Of a stretch of 64,000 bases of DNA, positions 1 through 11,574 are shown piece by piece. This DNA is from Thysanoteuthis rhombus. Taxonomy: Eukaryota; Mollusca; Cephalopoda; Oegopsida; Thysanoteuthidae. The stretch lies in contig OY735231.1 of the NCBI GenBank assembly GCA_963457665.1, positions 40,614,906-40,678,905 on the forward strand. The letters are read 5' to 3'. The notes beneath the pieces are model-generated. The model was not told the origin of the DNA and ran no database searches. It saw only the letters and a list, made by a program, of their open reading frames with translations. A program made the position numbers and the translations under genes. Every line of letters begins with the position of its first letter. Within the stretch, counting starts at the first letter, position 1.

Positions 1-980
1 CGGTAAAATCCAACAGATCATCTAATGCCAGGGAAGCGACTCGACACCGAAAACTCTCATCGGATATACAAAACGAATGTAACACGTCCTGTTCGTTCAA
101 GCAAGCGCTCTAACAAGTGGTCACACATTGTAGAACCAACATCACCCGACGAAGGCCGGAGGGTACACAGCCGGAACTTTGTGAACAGTTGAACACATAG
201 CGAGAAAAACAGATGCAGCGAAAGTTTAACCGATTGGTGCCCGTGGGACCGTAGTTAAAAAAGTCTAGACACAAGATGGAGGAATGATATGAAAAAGTTT
301 ATCGGTAAGACATGTCAGAAACTAACGGAATCATGGAAGGAGATGGGAAAGGCCTTCGTCTAGAAACAGACTTACAACGTCTGTTGCTGATACATGAACG
401 TATAAGAAAGTGTCTGTACACACTAAAATACCCAAATGAACACATTTAGAAAGAAAAACGCTTTCAGATCAGCGATTGTCTAGATTGTTTTCTCTGGGAG
501 AAACAATGGAATTTCTATCATATGCCATCATTTCTAAAAATAAAATCTCTGAAGAACATGCTCAGAAAAAAGATGGCTCAGACGAAAAGGGATTTATCAC
601 TCGAAATGTCAGTCGGTGAATATTCAACCAAGTTAAATATAGATCTTATATCCAGAATACAAAACGTTAATATTCTGGGTGGACGCTAAGCGCTTATCGA
701 TGAAGATGAAAACCAGAAGAGAAGTTGAATCAATATATGAGAAGATGGCTTTGAAAACATTCTTTTACTACGAAGATTTATATCATTGAAATATGACAAA
801 GTTTACAAGTACTAAACTAAATATTTGGAGCTGTGATTCTGAACGTTGGGCACATGGCTTACAAAGAGAGGCGACGATTGTAATTTTTGGGGGGTTAGGT
901 TGGACAGAATTCGTTAGATTTCATTACACGGACTGAACACAGAACTCAACAAGCCTAACCCAATAATCCTTTTACTCCTA
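1..980. other. no recognisable gene
   Basis: No open frame of useful length and no transposon motif was recognised in this stretch. It is AT-rich and contains scattered stops in all frames. It may be old repeat debris that I cannot name. Confidence 0.4.
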
Positions 981-984
981 ATTA

Positions 985-1480
985 CTTGATGTTTTTTTTC
1001 AGGGTGTGTGTGTATGTGGGGGGGGGAGGGCTGTGTAAATTCAAGTCAAAATGCCCCCCCCAGTTTGTGTCTGGCAGAAATCCCGCTTTTTACAAAAATT
1101 CAGACTTTTCAAGTGATTACTACCCAAGAAATAGGGGATAAGTAAATCACCCTTTGATCATCCATCCCATTTTCAATTTTTTAATTGATCACTCAAAACA
1201 CAGCATGATACCAGACGACGTTGGTCATTTGATGGTTTTTATTGAGTGACTACCCAGACCCGCCAGTCTTTCTTTGCTCTGGATATGCCTCATGATATTT
1301 CATATCAAATGGGACACCATCTGTTTCTTGGCTGTTGACGTGATGCATGGAATAAAAAATGTTTAAGAACCACTGATTCAGAGGGGGATACTATCTTATC
1401 CATAGAATTCGAGCAATTTTCTTTTAATATGGTGGAGCACGTCTTACGATTTTTCAAATCCTGCAATCATTATTTCTGAG
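985..1480 (+). repeat. family A right half plus hAT-like end (direct repeat copy 1)
   Basis: This segment matches 2995-3475 in order and orientation. Shared blocks include the family A phrase around 1175-1255 (AATTGATCAC, then ACACAGCATG, then GAGTGACTAC), then a unique arm, then GTTTAAGAACCACTG ending at 1375. The last block read in reverse (CAGTGGTTCTTAAAC) has the look of a hAT terminal inverted repeat. Similarity continues past that terminus to about 1480, so the two copies arose by duplication of the block or by an element larger than the terminus suggests. Confidence 0.7.
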
Positions 1481-1659
1481 GACATCGAATCGGCTTTTCC
1501 TTCAAAAATTTTGTAATTCTCACGGATTATCGTTTTTCACTTCTTTTAAAAAACATTATCTGAATTCATTTTTCAAAAATATCTTTTTAAACTGAAAGCA
1601 AAAATAACAGTATTCAATTAGATTTGACTACAAACGATATAATTTAAGATTAATGTTCT

Positions 1660-1910
1660 GGTTGAGCTTCAGGACTGGGTTAGTGTTTCGTATTAATATT
1701 ATTTTTGTCAGTATTTAGTGTTAGTGTAAGTGTTTATGCTTGTTAGTGCTTAGGGTCAGGTTTAGAATTAAGATGATATATGTCAATTATGGAACAAATG
1801 AATGAGTCAAACTCATTATAATCACGATGGCAGTTTGGACACTGATAAAATAGTCTATGCTGTCTACATGTTTTCAATTTAGTTCGGAATAGGTAATTAT
1901 CGCCCAACGT
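1660..1910 (+). repeat. interspersed repeat shared with 44165-44430
   Basis: Begins with degenerate GTTAGTG/TTAGGG-like words, followed by blocks also found at 44280-44400: a phrase 'gtcaattatggaacaaa', then 'atcacgatggcagtttgg' and 'cactgataaaatag'. The two copies share order and orientation with roughly three-quarters identity by eye. Class unknown; no terminal repeats seen. Confidence 0.6.
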
Positions 1911-2159
1911 AGCTATTTGGAATTTGGTGGAGATGAAAAGAGGTTACATGTCTCAAAACAGTCATTTGAGGCTCAACTGATTAATTCTTAATTACACAAT
2001 TTTAATAATTCCTAATTACATCCGATTATTAATTACTAATTTTACTGTAGATTTCATAGTCACTAATGCTTAACTCATTAACTGTGTGGCGGATGAAATC
2101 GATGAGGCAATTGTGTTCTTATTACCAATTTCATCAGGTACCTTGATATTTATATTAGG

Positions 2160-2625
2160 AACCATCAACCATAACTGTCAACAAGACTGTCAACACAGGT
2201 CTCTTCAGTTTTCAAATTGGTTTGACTCTCTGGCTGCCTGGCTATGTATGTATGTATGTATGTATGAATTTATGTATGTATGTATGTTTGTATGTATGTA
2301 TGCATATATGTATGTATGCATGTATGTATGTATGTGTGTATGTATGTATGTATATATGTATGTATGTATGTGTGTACGTACGTATGTATGTATATATATA
2401 TGTACGTACGTATGTCCGTACGTATGTATGTATGTATGTATGTATGAATTTATGTATGTATGTATGTTTGTATGTATGTATGCATATATGTATGTATGCA
2501 TGTATGTATGTATGTGTGTATGTATGTATGTGTGTACGTACGTATGTATGTATATATATATGTACGTGCGTATGTACGTACGTATGTATGTATGCATGTA
2601 TGTATGTATCACACATATAGATTTC
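2160..2625 (+). repeat. family A copy with expanded (TATG)n core
   Basis: Starts with the typical family A left end (AACTGTCAACA..., CTTCAGTTTTCAAATTGG, CTGGCTATG) and runs into about 370 bp of (TATG)n with TG, TACG and TATA variants. The right half of family A is missing. All four reading frames with long Met/Tyr/Val/Cys or His/Thr/Tyr/Ile runs come from this tract and are not genes. Confidence 0.85.
2245..2610 (+). repeat. higher-order duplication inside the (TATG)n tract
   Basis: The block at 2241-2350 recurs at 2421-2530, offset exactly 180 bp, including the distinctive interruptions GAATT at 2269 and 2449 and TGTTTG at 2284 and 2464. After that the offset becomes 160 bp, so the copies differ by a 20-bp gain or loss. 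The matching interruptions show duplication of a whole segment rather than simple slippage of 4-bp units. Confidence 0.9.
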
Positions 2626-2784
2626 TCAAGTTATAGTAAACGTACGCTTTTAATTGCTCCAATCAATGAATTGCCTTGAACGTAAATTCTTTGATTGATA
2701 AACACAAACCTCTGTATAAAGTTTTTTTTTTCAAATAACATTCTCTCTGCTTCTCGTTGTTTTGGCATTTTATATGATCTTAGG

Positions 2785-3240
2785 AACTGTCAACCAATGC
2801 TGTCACCAAACTGACAAGATAGGTTTTTTAAATTTTCACGTTGACTGGGCTAACTGTTTGGCTGTGTATGTATGTATGTATGTATGTATGTATGTATGTA
2901 TGTATGATTCACATCCACAGGCCACATCAATGGAGCTAGATAGTTGTGATTTCAAACATTTACCCCTTGATAAATAGGGAAAAACATTTTTTTGTTTTTT
3001 GAGAACTCCCCAGAAAAGTTATCAGTGGGAGGGGGGGATTTATGTTAAATTGATCCCTTAGTTTGTGTCTTGCAGAATTTTTAGTGATTACTACCCCCCC
3101 CCCAAATATGAGCAAGGTAATTCATTCATTGATCAATCCTTTTTCAATTTCTTAATTGATCACCAAAACACAGCATGCTGGCCAAAGACGTTGGTCATTT
3201 GATGATTATTAAGTGACTAACAAAACCTGTCAGTACTTCT
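2785..3240 (+). repeat. near-complete family A copy
   Basis: Shows the family A modules in order: left end with TGTCAACC and ACAAGATAGG, a short (TATG)n tract at 2867-2905, CAATGGAGCTAG, GTTTGTGTCTTGC, a trinucleotide-poor linker with a poly-C run near 3097, AATTGATCACC and ACACAGCATGC, then GTGACTAACAAAACC. One base is missing near 3165 relative to other copies, which breaks the small conserved frame seen elsewhere in the family. Confidence 0.75.
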
Positions 3241-3474
3241 TTGTTAAGAAATGCCTCTTGATTGAGAGTTCATAGCAATTGAGTTTCATAGCAAATGGGA
3301 CATCAACTTTTCTTGGCTGCTGGGGTAACGCATGGCACAAAAACGTTTGAGAACTACTGATTGAGAGGGAATGGTATCTTATCTCTCAAATCAGAGCAAT
3401 TTTCTCTTAATATGGTGAAGTGAATCTTACAATTATTCAAAGCCTGCAATCAATTCTATATTTCATAGTAGGTA

Positions 3475-4075
3475 TCGAAAATGCAAACTGGAGAGAGTAG
3501 ATCGCTACATTTACCTAGGACAGAAAATCTACATGAAATCCTCAGAAGGAAATGAAATCAAGCAGAGAATTAGTCTAGGATGGCAAGCTGTCGGTAGCTT
3601 AATCTCAACCTTCAAGAATAAGAAAATCCAAATAGAACAAAAAGTTAATGCCCTCCAAAATGGTCACCAATGGAGCTGAAACATTAAATCTGACCAAAAG
3701 AGAGAGAGAGCCAAACTGAGAACTGCAACGTGCACAAGAGAGAACCATGCTCAACGTCACATGGAGAGAACACAAAACAGCTCAATATATTCGAGGTAAA
3801 ACGGGAAATATCAGAATCCATTAGAAAACTCTAATGGCAACTGGACGGTCATGTTGCGAGAATGGAAGAAAACCATTGGACATCACGACTCATACAATGA
3901 ATCCCAGAGATCACACGCGAAACTACAACCGGCAGAATATAAGAAGGCAAAACAGACTACACAAGTTCAGAAAGTAATGTCTTCGTGTCGCCCATGATAG
4001 AGAGGTCGGGCAATTCTTGAAGAAGGTCTATATCCATCGATGGATACTAAAAGGCTAACAATGATAGTGATATGT
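3475..4075 (+). mobile_element. RTE-type LINE, 5'-truncated 3' end
   Basis: Translating from about 3478 gives a fragment with LERV, YIYLGQ and EIKQRI..GWQA, the end of the reverse transcriptase region of RTE-like LINEs. Frameshifts follow, and the downstream part keeps recognisable nucleotide similarity to the other copies (transcript words for AETxNLT, AGHVARM, WRILxKVYIH). The end near 4060 is the usual 'gtctatatcc..cgatggatactaaaaggct' with only a degenerate GATAGTGA tail. Inactive. Confidence 0.75.
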
Positions 4076-4079
4076 CGTA

Positions 4080-5205
4080 AAAAAATCGTTTTCTTAATTT
4101 TTACGATAATTGAATTAGTTGCTAATTGACTGATCAGGTTGTTTCGGTGAAACGATATCCACATTTTAAGAAAAGTAGACTGTAAATTAAAAAAAAAAGT
4201 TTGCTGTTTTCAAATCAGGCGGAACAATGCAAAATATAAACGAAGAAAAAATATATTCCCTGTATATAAAGCAGTTCGATGTGGCGCAGTTTGCGATATA
4301 AGATAGTTAATTGGTTGCTCCCAGCAATTTTACCAATACGAATTATCATCTTGTCCACAAAGCTGCGGAACCAAAACATAATTTCAGTGAAAGACTCACT
4401 CAATAGGACTAAAGTATCAAATTTATTTAATTTACGATCGATTAAAGGCGATTGCTACTTTTCTCGTTTCAAGAATAACAAACAATGACGTACTGCAAAT
4501 CAAAGAACCTAATCCTAAGTCTAAAAAAACTAACTGTAGTTCTAGGCCCTGGCCCTTTATCCTGAACCTTAACCCAAATAAGAGCACCGGCCATTTTTTA
4601 ACAGAAAAAGATAGCAATTGACATAAAACATGCATTTTACGCATAATGCCTTTGAATTTGTGATGGAACTATCGCTCCTGTTCATCTACGATAAGGTCGT
4701 TGCCTCTCTTGGACCCAAACACTACGCTAATAAATGTGAAGCGAATGAACCGAAGAGCACAAATTATTGATATTTGTGGAATAGCAGTGAGAGTTAGTAT
4801 TTTAGTGTACGTGCCACGATTAATATTTTCAGGGTTAAAGTCAGTAATTATTTCATGTCTCTTTCCTTGATTTGAAATTCGTCATCAGCATTGGTTGTTC
4901 TGTAGCTGGAACGGTAGCCATCTTAAAACAGGGAAGGTAACACTTGTCATATGGTTCCGTTCGCTCCTACCTGCGTTCGAATGGTATGCTTTCAGTAATA
5001 ACATGAATAAAATGTTAAGTAGTTTGATAAGAGGGTAGGAAGAGTGAGGACAGAAAAAAATGTCAAGTAGTTCGATGAGCGAGTAGGGAAATGGGAGGGG
5101 ATAAAAAAGGCTTGGTAGCTGATTTATATGGTGGGAAGAAAAGAAGGGGGGAAGTAGGTAGTTTACTGAGGAGATAGGAATATTTTCGCAAGAGAAACTA
5201 ATTCA
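4080..5205. other. no recognisable gene
   Basis: About 1.1 kb without a supported feature. Positions 4490-4570 contain C-rich words such as CCTAATCCTAAG and CTTAACCC that vaguely resemble degenerate telomere-type repeats on the minus strand; the rest is AT-rich sequence with no motif that I recognise. Confidence 0.4.
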
Positions 5206-5207
5206 GT

Positions 5208-5209
<2 letters not shown>

Positions 5210-5270
<61 letters not shown>
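5210..5270 (+). repeat. (TAA)n microsatellite
   Basis: About 20 uninterrupted TAA units. It lies immediately 5' of an RLE-LINE fragment, the same arrangement as at 25.6 and 27.2 kb. Confidence 0.97.
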
Positions 5271-5272
<2 letters not shown>

Positions 5273-5277
5273 AAAAA

Positions 5278-5625
5278 AGACATGCCTAAATAATAGATTT
5301 TATAATCCCAGCAGACCACAGGGTGTAACCCAAAGAGGGCGAGAAATTGGGAAAAATCTACTCTTGGCCAGAGAGTTGAAGCTATGGATGAATCAACTCA
5401 CCGTGGTGCCAACAGTGGTCGAAGCCTTCGGAACCGTCTTAAAAAAACTTACAAAAAGGCTGTAAGAACTAAGAATCCAGAATAGAACTGAAACTATTCA
5501 GACAACAGCACTGCTGAAATCGGACAGAAAAACTGAGAACTGTAGAATATTAAGGAGACTTGTTGTTACTTGTCTTCCAGTGCAAACTTTGAGTTGCTGC
5601 TGGTGAGAAAATTATGATAATATTA
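5278..5625 (+). mobile_element. RLE-LINE (Dong/R4-like) eroded 3' fragment
   Basis: The translated fragment reads PSRPQGV, then LARELKLWMNQLTVVPTVV and FGTVLKKL, aligning with the C-terminal part of the endonuclease region in the copies at 25.7 and 27.3 kb (ADHRV, LARELRKMWNM, VVPV, LRTVPKTL). A stop follows at TKRL*. The downstream UTR keeps 'aaggagacttgttgttact' but the hairpins are eroded. Inactive, older than the 25-28 kb copies. Confidence 0.7.
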
Positions 5626-5629
5626 AAAA

Positions 5630-6215
5630 TCATTTACAATTTTTATCTACACTGGAACATCTGCAAATGTAATAACGCCCCATAAGCTTAGAATTGGTAC
5701 AAACAGTGGCCTGAACCAGTCACAAGAGCAAAACATGTGACCATATTATGGGACTTCACTATACATACTGCAGAAGTATAAACGCGAAGAGTTTAGATAT
5801 TATAGTGGAAGACTTTAAATAAAAAACGTACCTCTTAGTAGATATGACTGCTTCAGTGGATTAAAGCATTACTGTCAAGGAATTTGAGTCACTCTCGAAG
5901 TATAGAGACCTTGAAATAAAAATCAGTTGGATGTGGTAACTCAGAGCCAAAATAGTAACAATTGTTGTTGGGTCCTTGGGTAACTCAAAGAAGGGACCAG
6001 TGAACTTGCTGACAACACACTTGGATGGCCCAGCAAGTGAAATACCGAAAATTGCTCTTACCTCCATTGCACACATATTTTCAAAATTCTTGTCATGTTA
6101 CTTAATTAATACATCACTTTATGCATCTATAGAAGTATAATTAGGAAATTGTTTAATCGTGGGTATATGTAAAAGCCTTGTCCCTACATTTTATTTTGTA
6201 AAGCTCGGGATGTTA
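5630..6215. other. no recognisable gene
   Basis: Nothing recognised. The minus-strand open frame of 71 codons near 5861-6076 has no familiar motif and no supporting context. Confidence 0.4.
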
Positions 6216-6219
6216 TAAC

Positions 6220-6293
6220 TTACAAGGTTGCCAGCCTTCGGTCCCTGGTTGAAACCCGGCTGGTGATTTACATTGACTGAAATCAAAGCCAAC

Positions 6294-6340
<47 letters not shown>
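6220..6340 (+). repeat. SINE-like fragment with B-box word and (ATG)n tail
   Basis: Contains GGTTGAAACCC near 6248-6258, close to a tRNA B box, preceded by 'gttgccagccttcggtccc', and ends in a (ATG)n run at 6292-6337. No convincing A box is visible, so this may be a 5'-truncated tRNA-derived SINE. The poly-His frame on the minus strand is the microsatellite. Confidence 0.4.
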
Positions 6341-6344
6341 AAAT

Positions 6345-8590
6345 AATTGACCGACAATCTGAACAAATATCTAGAGTTTTTACAATGATCACCATAAGTG
6401 CGTCAGACTTTTAGAATTCGTCTTCAAAAAGCAGGATGAGATAGAAGGGAAAATAAAGAAAGGAGAATCGGGAAGATTTTGAAGACAAAATTAAACAGCA
6501 GAAACCCGACGGTATCCATTGAGGGACAAAGGACAGACTTGAATAATTGGATCACGAATGAGAAAATTAATGATCTTATATGTAGCTCTGCACTCAAGAG
6601 ATGTTGTAGACAGGCTTTACTTCAATAGAAGAGAAACATTAAAGGACTATACGAACACAACAATGAAAGGACAAGCAGAATACACAAAATAGGCCACAGG
6701 AAGATCTAAAAAGCACTCAGAGAGCGAATACCTCCGCCAATACTATGCGCTAAAAAAAAAAGAAAAGAAGTTTCAGTTGGTAAAACCATGTCTTTCGATT
6801 ATAACAAAAGTTTATGCTTTATATTCGGCAAGGCTTCATTGGGATACAATTTTTTATTCAGACTGATATCATCTTTCTACCGCATATCGAAGCTAATAGA
6901 GTGGTAAAATCATAACGTTATGACCGTACTTCCATATCCAGCTTGGATTCAGTTCACACAAAATTATCATGTGGGGAATTTCACTCGTTTTTTTCCGTCT
7001 TTTTTTTAACACTTTGGAAAAAAGCGTGTAACGTTTACAATTGTTTTGTTTTCAACACAGAATTATCCGAGTTAATAATGTTTACGGAAATAAGTCTAAA
7101 ACAAAATTTTCTATTCCTATTTTTCTTCATAATTACAAAAAGTCTGTTATGATAAAACTACGATTTCCTAACGTTTCAAATTTTGTTGTAAAAAAAGTGG
7201 TAGTTGCTAGCTATAAACTGGATTGTTTTGTTGTTGTTATTTTGACCAAGAAGAGGGCTGCCTATTTTAGCTTGAAAATATTTCTTTGAAGAATTTTTAA
7301 TTAGTGCTTCCCAACACAAAGAACGTCTTTCATCATTGGGGAATCTATAATATTTGCACGAGCTCGTTTTATTTTTGTATGCTTCCCGATGGAAAAAAAT
7401 CGTGAAAATCGATGAAAATCACGAAAACTCAACAACATTTTTTCATCAAGTATAAACTACATGTCCTATACTGAAAAACTTCACGATATTAGGTTGAAAT
7501 AACCGAAGACGTGACGAAAAATGAAACAAACAAAATTCTAATTGTACTAATTTAGTATGTATTTGAGTCCCAACTGGAACCGGAAGTTCGTCATGACGTC
7601 AGATTCTGCTGATCTATTGCCTTTTTACTTTGAGGTAATTTTTTTAGTAGGAAATTTGGCGGAAGAATACTTTCAAGGAAAGATCAGGCTTCCATCAAAG
7701 TGTACGTGGTTTTTAGTATCTAATTTTCTTAAATAAAACGTTTGTTTTTTTGTTTTGTTTTTGTTTATGTTTATGTTGTTTTTGTTGCTGTCCTTGTCTT
7801 TGTCCTTCTATGTCTTCTCTGGAGTTTTTATCACAGGATTCCTGATGATCTACTTTCTAGCCTTCATAAGGTGAAGTTTATCCTAAAACCTTCGAGAGAC
7901 TTTCAATCAAAGCTTTCAAATAAAACCTGCAGTTTGTCGCCCTCGCAGAAAGATGGTTTGCCTGATGGTGAAATCATTGGCGCTGGAGGAAATGCAAAGG
8001 GAAAACTCACTCTTGGATATTGCATTTCTTAACTGCAATAAGATGCCGAAGTAATAAGTTGGGGAACAACGAACTGGTTCCCCATGCAGGTTAGCCATAG
8101 TTTTATTCAACAAATGCTGTTGTTTTTTTTTTCGGATTTTTACCAAAAATTCATTTGCTTATTCTACATTCATGATATTTGTAGTTGAGGTCAACAGTTC
8201 TCCAGTTTATATGTAAATAAAAACAAGTCAAAATTAATGGATAAGATATGTCACATCCATAATGAGAATAGATTGAAACCAACTTTGACTTGGAGCGACT
8301 TTTTACGGCAGTAATTAACCGCCGCAATCGGAAATAAAGAATGAGTCTACAATGAGAATCGAACTTACACCACATCTTCAACAATTTGTCAAAATTATTA
8401 AATATTTCTATTAAAATAAAGATATAGTGTACCAATACTTTGACCAATGTTGGGAATAGATTAAAATGAAATATAGATTAAATAGTGTTTTAATTAAAGA
8501 TTACTAAGCGTCAAATACAAACATAAACAGGCGTCGACTATCATTTATAAAGAGTAGAGCTTAAAGGTGGAAAATCAGCTTCTTTCTGAT
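6345..8590. other. no recognisable gene
   Basis: 2.2 kb without a supported feature. Several short open frames (60-98 codons) occur at 6943-8447 but none shows a known motif, and overlapping frames on both strands are equally long. Base composition changes from A-rich to T-rich on the plus strand near 7690. Confidence 0.4.
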
Positions 8591-8593
8591 CAC

Positions 8594-8725
8594 GGCGCCC
8601 CGTGGCCGAACGGTTAAAGGAAGCCAGGTGTTTACTGGTCTTCTTCCTAGAGGACATGTTCTCACCACTTACTTTTTATTTATTATTTCTATTTTCTTTT
8701 GATATAGAATGATGGTTCGAGTCAA
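8594..8725 (+). repeat. tRNA-like element (Leu/Ser-type A box, distant B box)
   Basis: GTGGCCGAACGGTTAAAGG at 8602-8620 is a strong tRNA-Leu/Ser-type A box, and GGTTCGAGTC near 8712 matches a B box. The spacing is about 95 bp, too long for a normal tRNA, with T-rich sequence between. I infer a tRNA pseudogene or tRNA-derived SINE with an internal insertion, not a working tRNA. Confidence 0.55.
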
Positions 8726-8729
8726 AATT

Positions 8730-9300
8730 GTGGTAATAAGCAAATGAAAATTAAGATTAAGGTCGAGACTAGTCAAAATTAATATTTGTTACAATATTTC
8801 ATCCAATAGTAGTAATGAATTTGAATAAATACCACTGTACTTTCATAGTATAATTATAGTCAGAATGAAGAAGAGAAAAAACGCAAATATTATTAGGCAA
8901 GAATAACCATCCCAATATTACTCATTCCATAGCACTTTGTTTTATTCTGAGTTTGTTCAGAAGTGATTTGGTCTGTATCCAACACCCACATCCATACATC
9001 ATAACTGATATGCGTTCATTGTACACTTTAGGTTTTAAGCGTATTGATTATGCGTTTTTTAATATCTCTTTTTTAATAAATGCTTTCTAACAAATCGTTA
9101 TATGTCGTTCTATCTCCCTTTCATGGTCTTTTCTCAACTTAAGTAAATATATTCCTTAACCTTTCTCAGATTTCACAACTCAAAAGCAGAAAGAGTAATG
9201 GAAATAGCAATGTTTGGAAGAACACGAAGAAAGAAAAGGATCAACATAATTAAGAAAACAGAAACAAAGAAAAGATCATAGAAATAATTAAGAAACAAAA
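8730..9300. other. no recognisable gene
   Basis: No supported feature; purine-rich sequence near 9190-9300 leads into the RTE copy. Confidence 0.35.
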
Positions 9301-9302
9301 AT

Positions 9303-9865
9303 GAACAAGAACAACGAGAAAATCCCATCAGTCCTAAAGAGAAGAGTATACAACCAATACATCCTCCTGGTAGTCACCTATGGAGCTAAAACATGAAAGC
9401 TAACCAAGAAACAGACCCTAAAACTGAGAATCATTCATCGTGCTCATGGAAGAATCATGCTCAACATAACATGGAGGGAACAGATGACAACACAGTATAT
9501 TAGGGCAAAACAGGAGTCTTCAGAAAGTATTGGCTCTTCCTTGGGGAGGTCTACGTCTTACAACGGATGATAAGACTAATGGTGGTGATGTTAACATATA
9601 TCGATCCATGGCAGGGAATCTCATTTATCTATTTCCGAACAAATGATAATGGGCAGGCCATTTTGCAAGAATGAAAGACAACTGATGGACACCATGTCTC
9701 ACAACATGGATCCCCAGAGATCACATAAGAAACCGAGGCTGACAGAACACAAAATGGAGAGATAAACTTGACAGATTCAGGAAATACTGGCTCTGCGATG
9801 CCCATGTTAGGGAATTGTGGCGAATCCTGGGGAAGGTCTATGTCCAACGATGGATGTTAAAAGAC

Positions 9866-9906
<41 letters not shown>
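9303..9906 (+). mobile_element. RTE-type LINE 3' end with duplicated tail
   Basis: From 9335 the translation gives LKRRVYNQYILLVVTYGAKT then a stop, matching the RTE C-terminal block. The tail words (TATTGGCTC..GGGGAGGTCTACGTC..GGATGATAAGACTAATGGTGGTGATG) occur at 9522-9592, yet the more 5' words (GGGCAGGCCATTTTGCAAGAATG) start again at 9650, and a second complete tail ends at 9866 followed by (GAT)n to 9906. So the 3' end is present twice. Inactive. Confidence 0.75.
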
Positions 9907-9909
9907 CAT

Positions 9910-10850
9910 TGGATTTAGCAATGCTAAAAGGACAACTTTATGAATTAAAAAAAATTTAGAAAGAGGAAGCTCTGGTTATTCTCTCAATAGAAACTGTTGT
10001 ATAATGGCTGGCAATTGTTTTTATCTCCTTTTTGAAAATACCCCATTACTTTCCGAACATGAAAATGCGTCATTACTATTCGAACAACAAAATACGTAAT
10101 TACTTTCCGAAGACCCTAATATAAGTAGGTTAAAAAATCTGAGCTAGAATACACAAAGACTTATACGTTATTCTAATAAATAATAAACATCTAGAATTAG
10201 CATTTCTCTATTATGAGTTAAAATCACAACAAAGTGAGTAGTACCCGGCTCTCTCATCGACTGCGCCAAGCTAACAAGTCTTTAAGATCAGTGAAATTTA
10301 CCTCATATGCACAAGGATTTATTGCGTTCTGATAAATAGATATATTTATACTAAAAAGATATCCCTATAATTTGTTTAAATTTACTATTCTGTATCACAT
10401 TTAAAGAAATTATGAAATATTTACAATACAAATGTTGCAGTAATCATCCTAGTCGAAATAGAAGACGAGCTTGACCGCTCAGCAGCCGAGATTTTTGTTG
10501 CTTTGAAACGACTAAAAGCGGTATCTATTTTTGAAATGATCTAATTGCTTACAAAGCTGCCATCATGTTGTGGAGCTGGCTGTACTATCGCACTCCTGCT
10601 TTGAAAATTGGATTTTGTCGTTTACTCAGAGCTGGATGTATTTGTGTATGTATGTATCCATCTATTGTTATACCGATAATTAGAAAACGAATATCATGAT
10701 CTCTCGACCAAAAAGTTCCCCTCCGCCGTTGGGGGGGGGATAAACTTTGTGCAACGTCAAAGCGGATTTGGAGACTCGTAATTATAGAGAATACCAAAGA
10801 ACACCGAGTAGAAAAGTATTTTTGGAGCGTAGTTTGTCCAATTATTCACT
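9910..10850. other. no recognisable gene
   Basis: No supported gene. The open frame on the minus strand at 10585-10797 has no known motif. A poly-G run of nine lies near 10730. Two phrases 'ccattacttt(c)cgaac' near 10045 and 10090 form a short local repeat. Confidence 0.35.
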
Positions 10851-10854
10851 GACC

Positions 10855-11040
10855 TAGGGGTTTCACTTGAGATTTGGAGAAATTCAGGTGCCTGAGGGAA
10901 GGGGTTGACTCCTTGAGGGCCCCTTCAAAATTTAGCGAGATTTGTCAGCAGAAAGGTAGTAGGAAGAACTGCTATTCATAAATCTTTTGGGGACCCCCTC
11001 CATTGGGGGTCCAGGGAGACAATTGTTCTCAGAAAGCTCA
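10855..11040 (+). repeat. interspersed repeat family C, copy 1
   Basis: Block 10870-10955 (GAGATTTGG..., CTCCTTGAGGGCCCCTTC, GCGAGATTTG) matches 13088-13160, and block 10970-11040 (ctgctattcataa, GGACCCCCTCCATTGGGGGTCC) matches 13620-13715. The palindromic GACCCCC..GGGGGTC is notable. Class unknown; similar G/C-rich termini are common in animal DNA transposon debris. Confidence 0.5.
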
Positions 11041-11239
11041 TTTCCATTAGCTATACGTCTGCACTGATCCACTCACTCGTCTGTCAATCGTCGTGGCAAG
11101 TCAGTGACGAGACATTTTCATCAAGATACCTGACGATGAGACAGAGCGTGAAAAGGAATGGATTCATATTTTTCCAATGGGCATTGCCTCCTGTGCACCC
11201 AGTGAGGAACGAATCACAAGGAATGCCATGTGAAATTAA

Positions 11240-11510
11240 ATTATGTATGTATGTATTTATGCATGTATGTGTATAAGTTCGTGTGTATATGAGCGCGTAT
11301 GTATGTGTATATGCACGTGTGTATATGTATTTGTATGTGTCTGCATGTATGTGTACGTTTATGTATGTTTACATGTGTGTGCATTTACATGTTTATGCAA
11401 GTGTATGTGTACGGGTGTAGGTGTATGTGTGCGTGCCTATATGTAAGTGGTCTATGTATTTGCATTCACATGTGTACATGTGTATGATTGTTTATGTACA
11501 TGTATGAAAG
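11240..11510 (+). repeat. (TATG/TGTG)n compound microsatellite
   Basis: About 270 bp of TATG, TGTATG, TGCATG and TGTG words without long pure runs. Frames with Met/Tyr/Val/Cys runs derive from it. It looks like an aged version of the 2.2-kb tract. Confidence 0.9.
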
Positions 11511-11574
11511 GATGATTCTCTCATTTTTGACGACTGGCGTTTCGCAATTCTATTCCTCCCTGCCCCCCCAAAAA

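Noticed and set aside
2086..2679. 197-residue open frame rich in Met/Tyr/Val/Cys, and three overlapping frames
   Set aside because: All are readings of the (TATG)n tract; long frames on both strands are expected because the repeat has no stop in several frames.
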